A stretch of DNA of 10,086 bases. It comes from Rhodospirillaceae bacterium. Lineage in GTDB: Bacteria > Pseudomonadota > Alphaproteobacteria > CADEGL01. Shown one piece after another: positions 6,964 to 10,086 of the stretch; position 1 is the stretch's first letter, and each line of letters begins with the position of its first letter. The stretch lies in the NCBI GenBank assembly GCA_018699755.1, contig JABIRQ010000322.1, forward strand, positions 1-10,086. Direction: 5' to 3'. Position numbers and translations under genes: made by a program. Under the pieces are notes generated by a model. It saw nothing but the letters and a program-made list of their open reading frames with translations. It was not told where the DNA came from and ran no database searches.

Positions 6964-8118
6964 TCAGGCGGGCGGGCGGTTGCCGACCACGCGGTCGATC
7001 ACCCAGTTGGCAATGTGGTGAACCAGCGGCTCGTGATGGGAAAGGCGTCCCGGCTTGGCGAAGGGAGACGTGACTCCCTCGTGCTGGATGTCGGAGACGT
7101 CGTTGTCCTCGCCGATCGATTTGTCCCAGCGCTTGTAATAGTACTTCGCCTTCTCCTCAAAATCCGGACGCTCGACGGTTTCCTTGGGAAAGCAGGTGCC
7201 GACGATCAGCTTGGTCTTGTTCGGCCCCATCGGGTGCAGTTCCAGCCACCAGACGCTATCCGTCGTCATGCCCAGCATGGTCGAGGGGTAGAGCACGACG
7301 TAATGCGTGCCCTCCGCAGGCGGTCCTTCCAAAGTCTTGATGCGCGGCAGGCCATGCTGCTTGTCCTCTTCCAGCAGGGCGCGGGTGCCTTCGTGCTTCT
7401 CGCGGATGGCGTCCCAATTGCCCTCGGCCGGGATGATGCCATGGTCGAAATCCTTGAGGTTCAAGGTCGATTTGTGGACGAAGGGCAGGTGGTACTCCTC
7501 CATCGCGTTCTCGATATAGAGCTTCCAGTTGCAGTCGAGTTCGAAACTGGTCAGCCGCGTGGTCACGAGATTCTCGCAATCGTAGGAGGCGAGCTGCTCG
7601 GGCGCGTCGCCGAGATAGTCCAGCAGCGGTTCGGCATCGGCGTCGAAATTCACGAAGATGAAGCCACCCCATTCCTCGAGCCGCACCGGCACGAGGCCGT
7701 ATTGGGAACGGTCGAAATTCTCTGCCTTCTCCATGCCGTTCGCGCCCTTGAGCGCGCCGTCCAGATCGTAGACCCAGCCGTGATAGGGGCAGACGAAGGC
7801 GCGGCAATTGCCCTTGTCCTCCGCCACCCGCGCGCCGCGGTGCCGGCAGGTGTTGGAGAAGGCGCGCACCACCTTGTCCTTGCCACGCACGATGATCAGA
7901 GGCACGCCGACATAGTTCACGGTGAAATAGTCGCCGGGATTCGGGATGCGGTCGGACCGGCCCAGGAAATTCCACACCTTCATGAAGATGTGCTCGACCT
8001 CGGCCCGGTAGAATTCCTCGTCGTAATAGCACCAGGGCGGCAAGGTCTCGGCCTGCTCCAGAGGCCGGCGGCAACCGGCGTAGTGGCTCGGGTTGAAAAC
8101 GTCTTGTGCGGCCAGCAT
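6964..8118 (-). CDS. Rieske non-heme iron oxygenase, large (alpha) subunit
   Basis: A 384-residue protein, normal length for the catalytic subunit of aromatic-ring and quaternary-amine hydroxylating oxygenases. The N-terminal Rieske domain binds a 2Fe-2S cluster through C91-x-H93 (NTCRHRG) and C110-x2-H113 (CPYHGWVYD). The catalytic domain has NAMEEYHLPFVH, with H210 and H215 as iron ligands, and D338 in the C-terminal GEDNDVSDIQ as the probable third ligand. At the position that relays electrons between subunits the residue is Glu (E207), not the Asp of classic arene dioxygenases; Glu is characteristic of choline, glycine-betaine and carnitine oxygenases. A quaternary-amine or related substrate is therefore inferred. 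No reductase or ferredoxin partner is in the window, so electrons must come from elsewhere. A GAGGGGAAAGCG stretch supports the ATG at 8118. The D-2-hydroxyacid dehydrogenase follows in the same operon, and an 18-bp palindrome lies just upstream. Confidence 0.92.
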   Translation of the reverse strand: MLAAQDVFNPSHYAGCRRPLEQAETLPPWCYYDEEFYRAEVEHIFMKVWNFLGRSDRIPNPGDYFTVNYVGVPLIIVRGKDKVVRAFSNTCRHRGARVAEDKGNCRAFVCPYHGWVYDLDGALKGANGMEKAENFDRSQYGLVPVRLEEWGGFIFVNFDADAEPLLDYLGDAPEQLASYDCENLVTTRLTSFELDCNWKLYIENAMEEYHLPFVHKSTLNLKDFDHGIIPAEGNWDAIREKHEGTRALLEEDKQHGLPRIKTLEGPPAEGTHYVVLYPSTMLGMTTDSVWWLELHPMGPNKTKLIVGTCFPKETVERPDFEEKAKYYYKRWDKSIGEDNDVSDIQHEGVTSPFAKPGRLSHHEPLVHHIANWVIDRVVGNRPPA

Positions 8119-8134
8119 CGCTTTCCCCTCGTCA

Positions 8135-8152
8135 ATTCATCGCGCGATGAAT
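8135..8152. promoter_or_regulatory. 18-bp perfect palindrome, probable operator of the Rieske operon
   Basis: ATTCATCGCGCGATGAAT is a perfect uninterrupted palindrome whose near edge is 16 bp upstream of the Rieske start codon, between the ribosome binding site and the predicted -10. This is the size and place expected of a repressor site for a dimeric helix-turn-helix protein (for example TetR, MarR or GntR type). The regulator is not identified; the TetR gene at the left end is far away and need not be it. Confidence 0.6.
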
Positions 8153-8154
8153 AC

Positions 8155-8184
8155 ATCATGCCGTGCCGGACGGCGGGCATGCAA
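8155..8184 (-). promoter_or_regulatory. Tentative promoter of the Rieske-dehydrogenase operon
   Basis: On the minus strand TTGCAT (complement of 8179-8184) and CATGAT (complement of 8155-8160) are separated by 18 bp, a partial match to a housekeeping promoter. The placement is attractive because the palindrome at 8135-8152 would then cover the transcription start. The match is weak by itself. Confidence 0.3.
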
Positions 8185-8215
8185 GCGAGCCGCGCCGCAT
8201 TTGCGAAACGCGCAA

Positions 8216-8235
8216 CTGCCGCACGGGCGCGGCAG
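8216..8235 (-). terminator. GC-rich hairpin downstream of rpoH
   Basis: CTGCCGC (8216-8222) and GCGGCAG (8229-8235) form a perfect 7-bp stem with a 6-nt loop, 66 bp beyond the rpoH stop. A smaller hairpin (TCCGG-AAA-CCGGA, 8289-8301) sits directly after the stop. Neither has a strong T-run on the minus strand, so they are only candidates for ending rpoH transcription before the Rieske operon. Confidence 0.35.
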
Positions 8236-8301
8236 GGGCCGATCGACTCGGGGAAAAGCCTGTCTCGGCGAACGAAAGCTGGCGGCTATCCGGAAACCGG
8301 A

Positions 8302-9150
8302 CTAGGCGGCAACGGCCTGCGCTCCATCCCGCGCCTCGCGCAGGACGGCCGCGCGCAACTTGCCCAAGGCGCGCTGTTCGAGCTGCCGCACGCGCTCCTT
8401 GCTGATGCCGAACCGTTCGCCCAGCTCGCTGAGGACAACCTTGTCCTCGCCCAGATGGCGATGCTCGATGATGATTCGCTCGCGGTCGGACAACTCGCCC
8501 ATCGCCTTTTTCAGCATGGCGGAGCGACGGCCGCCGTCGCGCCTGTCGCGCACGACCTCTTCGGGTGTCGGGGCATCGTCGGTCAGGCGGTCCTGCCACT
8601 CCATGTCGCCATCCTCGCCGACCATCACATTGGTCGACTGGTCTCGCCCGCTCAACCGGCCCTCCATATTCTCCACGGCCTTCTGGGGGACTTTCAGATC
8701 GGTGGCGATCGACCCGCGCATGTCCTGGGTCAGCGCGCCGTCGGCACCCAGCCGGGCGCTCAACCGGCGCATGTTGAAGAAAAGCGACTTCTGTTGGGCC
8801 GTCGTGCCGATGCGGACGATGGACCAATTGCGCAGGATGTAGTCCTGAACGGCCGCGCGAATCCACCATTTGGCATAGGTCGCGAAGCGCACCGCCCGGT
8901 CCGGATCGAAGCGGTAGCCGGCCTGAAGCAAGCCGATGAACCCCTCCTGAATCATATCGGTGACCGGAAGCCCATAGGCCCGGTATTGGCGCGCGACCTT
9001 GATCACCATGCGCCCATGGGCATTGATCAGGACATGCAACGCATCCTCGTCGCCCTCGCCGGTCCAGCGCAACACCAGGTCGCGCTCTTCCTCCCGGCTC
9101 AGCATGGGCGTGCGCATCACTGCAGAGATATCCATCACATCCGTGGTCAT
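8302..9150 (-). CDS. rpoH: RNA polymerase sigma-32 (heat-shock) factor RpoH
   Basis: A 282-residue sigma factor of normal RpoH length that directs RNA polymerase to heat-shock promoters such as those of chaperone and protease genes. Region 2 spans about 47-117 and includes DMIQEGFIGLLQAGYRFDP (core binding) and RFATYAKWWIRAAVQDYILRN (-10 recognition). It is followed at 119-129 by QQKSLFFNMRR, the RpoH box that separates sigma-32 from other sigma-70 proteins. Region 4 (about 217-270) has SELGERFGISKERVRQLEQRALGKL, the -35 recognition helix-turn-helix. The start at 9150 has GGAGG nine bases ahead and is preceded by little else. Alphaproteobacteria often carry several rpoH copies; which paralogue this is cannot be told. 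Its neighbour groEL, upstream on the same strand, is a classic sigma-32 target. I could not see a convincing heat-shock promoter in front of rpoH. Confidence 0.95.
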   Translation of the reverse strand: MTTDVMDISAVMRTPMLSREEERDLVLRWTGEGDEDALHVLINAHGRMVIKVARQYRAYGLPVTDMIQEGFIGLLQAGYRFDPDRAVRFATYAKWWIRAAVQDYILRNWSIVRIGTTAQQKSLFFNMRRLSARLGADGALTQDMRGSIATDLKVPQKAVENMEGRLSGRDQSTNVMVGEDGDMEWQDRLTDDAPTPEEVVRDRRDGGRRSAMLKKAMGELSDRERIIIEHRHLGEDKVVLSELGERFGISKERVRQLEQRALGKLRAAVLREARDGAQAVAA

Positions 9151-9481
9151 GACCTTCAGCCTCCGCGTCTTGCGAGGTCGGCCGTTCCGTATCCCCGTTT
9201 ATTGTTGGGTGATACGCCGGCACGACCCGATCGGATCATTTCACTTTGCCGTAGCAAGGCCGAATCACGTCGAACCACATTTCGGTGACCGTGGCTCGAA
9301 CGCAGCCCGGCGATCGCCCGTGGTAAGCCGGATTGATCCGCGATCGAGCCTGGAGCGTAGATACAGATTGTGACGCCGATGCGGCGGGCCTGCGGCGAAA
9401 CGGAAACGGAGCGTTTCCGGCGTCGGCGCCCGACAAGCACGGACACGGCGCACGGCCCGTCATGCGGTTGCGAAGAGGCTC
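9151..9481. other. 331-bp stretch without a recognisable gene
   Basis: It lies between the rpoH start and the photolyase remnant, so it should contain promoters for both. Near rpoH it carries the GGAGG ribosome binding site. A short hairpin is at 9401-9419. Open frames cross it on both strands but their predicted proteins are Arg/Ser-rich and resemble nothing I know; they look like GC-rich shadow frames. No tRNA or small-RNA structure is obvious. Confidence 0.6.
9401..9419. repeat. 8-bp inverted repeat upstream of the photolyase remnant
   Basis: CGGAAACG (9401-9408) and CGTTTCCG (9412-9419) are perfectly complementary around GAG. It could be an operator or a small hairpin. It lies about 60 bp before the photolyase start and about 250 bp before the rpoH start. 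Confidence 0.45.
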
Positions 9482-9690
9482 ATGGACAACCAACGCCCCG
9501 TCATCCTCTGGTTCAGCCGGGACCTGCGTCTGACGGACAACCGCGGCAGATCTGGCATGCCGCGCGTGCGGCGGCCGATCGGGGAAATGTTCCGGAAGCC
9601 GAAGCCCTCGCCTTCCTGCGAGAGATCGGCTGGTGCGACTTCGCCCATCACGCCCTTTTCGAGAATCCGTGCATGGCGGGCTGTAGGAAT
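9482..9690 (+). pseudogene. Deoxyribodipyrimidine photolyase remnant
   Basis: Two recognisable pieces of a DNA photolyase, the light-driven enzyme that repairs pyrimidine dimers. Piece one (9482-9541) starts with ATG and reads RPVILWFSRDLRLTDN, the conserved N-terminus of the antenna-binding domain. Piece two, one frame over (9541 to about 9680), reads PRQIWHAARAAADR and then AFLREIGWCDFAHHALFENP, which matches the start of the FAD-binding domain about 240-300 residues into an intact enzyme (usually ISPRQ..., then ELGWREF). Roughly 200 or more codons between the pieces are gone, the join is out of frame, and the rest of the FAD domain is missing beyond about 9690, where the groEL terminator begins. 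No functional protein is possible. The retained text is close to consensus, so the loss seems fairly recent. The gene was convergent with groEL. Confidence 0.88.
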
Positions 9691-9705
9691 GGCCCGGGCG
9701 GACCG

Positions 9706-9741
9706 CCAAAGAAAACGGGCCGCGGCGATGCCGCGGCCCGT
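9706..9741 (-). terminator. Intrinsic terminator of groEL
   Basis: A perfect 12-bp stem (9715-9726 with 9730-9741, core CGGGCCGCGGC) closes on the loop GAT. On the minus strand it is followed by TTTTCTTTGG, an almost complete T-tract. It begins 22 bp after the groEL stop codon and is the clearest Rho-independent terminator in the window. Confidence 0.9.
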
Positions 9742-9763
9742 GTCCGAGGGGATGACGTTCGGA

Positions 9764-10086
9764 CTAGAAGTCCATCCCGCCCATGCCGTCCATATCGCCC
9801 ATGCCGCCACCCGGCATCGGCTCTTTCTTTTCCGGATGCTCGGCGACCATCGCCTCGGTCGTGACGAGGAGGCCGGCGATCGACCCCGCATCCTGGAGGG
9901 CGGTGCGCACGACCTTGACCGGGTCGATGATGCCGGCCTTGACCAGATCGCAGTAGACCCCCTTCTGGGCATCGAAGCCCCAGTTGTGGTCCTTCTGATC
10001 GAGCAGCTTGCCGGCGACGACCGAGCCGTCCTCACCCGCGTTCTCGGCGATCTGCCGCGCCGGCGCCTGAAGCGCGCGCCGGACGA
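9764..10086 (-). CDS. groEL: Chaperonin GroEL, C-terminal end (5' part beyond the window)
   Basis: The last 106 residues of the 60-kDa chaperonin, which with GroES folds proteins in the cytosol. The visible part is near-consensus for alphaproteobacterial GroEL: ALQAPARQIAENAGEDGSVVAGKLL, then GFDAQKGVYCDLVKAGIIDPVKVVRTALQDAGSIAGLLVTTEAMV, all in the second half of the equatorial ATPase domain (family position about 430-525). It ends in the flexible Gly/Met-rich tail (MPGGGMGDMDGMGGMDF) and TAG. The gene enters from the right edge, so groES is expected further right, outside the window. It is followed by a strong terminator. CDL in place of the more common VDM after GVY is a minor variation. 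Many alphaproteobacteria have several groEL genes; this copy lies upstream of rpoH on the same strand. Confidence 0.97.
   Translation of the reverse strand, partial: VRRALQAPARQIAENAGEDGSVVAGKLLDQKDHNWGFDAQKGVYCDLVKAGIIDPVKVVRTALQDAGSIAGLLVTTEAMVAEHPEKKEPMPGGGMGDMDGMGGMDF

Noticed and set aside
6010..9288. A 1092-codon open frame on the + strand running through the dehydrogenase, Rieske and rpoH genes.
   Set aside because: It is antisense to three well-supported genes, has no recognisable domain, and is the usual by-product of high third-position GC.
9310..9317. GCGATCGC octamer, identical to the HIP1 repeat of cyanobacteria.
   Set aside because: A single copy is expected by chance in GC-rich DNA, and nothing else in the window is cyanobacterial.
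9156..9446. A 96-codon minus-strand frame in the gap upstream of rpoH.
   Set aside because: Arg/Ser-rich composition, no similarity I recognise, and it runs into the rpoH leader; likely chance.
1..10086. A defence system, CRISPR array, prophage or mobile element.
   Set aside because: No regularly spaced repeats, transposase, integrase, nuclease or toxin-antitoxin motifs were found on either strand.

Overview
The window looks like a chromosomal segment of a GC-rich (about two thirds G+C by eye) alphaproteobacterium. The best evidence is a sigma-32 (RpoH) protein with a clear RpoH box and a GroEL C-terminus ending in the usual Gly/Met-rich tail (..GGMDF). I cannot name the genus. There are no tRNAs, rRNAs, CRISPR arrays or insertion sequences. 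Two genes are visibly broken: a second PhyH-type dioxygenase and a DNA photolyase.

Layout. 1-498 (-): N-terminal part of a TetR-type repressor, running off the left edge. 614-2248 (+): a TPR-repeat protein fused to a C-terminal 2OG-Fe(II) oxygenase domain, divergent from the TetR gene. 2262-3080 (-): a class I SAM methyltransferase-like protein, convergent with it. 3194-4129 (+): an EamA/DMT transporter. 4161-5048 (+): an apparently intact PhyH-family dioxygenase. Its stop overlaps (ATGA) the start of a second PhyH gene at 5045-5876, which is a pseudogene with two nonsense codons, an in-frame loss of about 29 codons covering the distal iron ligand, and a 19-bp tandem duplication that shifts the frame. 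8118-5887 (-): a Rieske non-heme iron oxygenase followed 27 bp later by a D-2-hydroxyacid dehydrogenase, probably one operon, with an 18-bp perfect palindrome just upstream of the first start codon. 8302-9150 (-): rpoH. 9482-9690 (+): a photolyase remnant formed by a large internal deletion and loss of the 3' part. 9764-10086 (-): the 3' end of groEL with a strong intrinsic terminator.

How the genes fit together. Four loci encode or once encoded mononuclear non-heme iron oxygenases (TPR-2OG, two PhyH, Rieske). Together with a hydroxyacid dehydrogenase, a small-molecule exporter/permease and a methyltransferase, this suggests a region of accessory small-molecule oxidation, but no substrate can be read from the sequence. 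The Rieske protein has Glu rather than Asp at the inter-subunit electron-transfer position, as in the choline, glycine-betaine and carnitine oxygenase group, so a quaternary-amine or related substrate is a reasonable guess. The right end is a heat-shock neighbourhood (rpoH and groEL) with the dead photolyase between the two genes. Loss of the photolyase and decay of one of two tandem oxygenases suggest recent gene loss, for example in a light-poor or host-associated habitat; that is inference only.

I found no convincing undescribed multi-gene system. The most useful observations are the two pseudogenes with readable lesions and the palindromic operator candidate in front of the Rieske gene.
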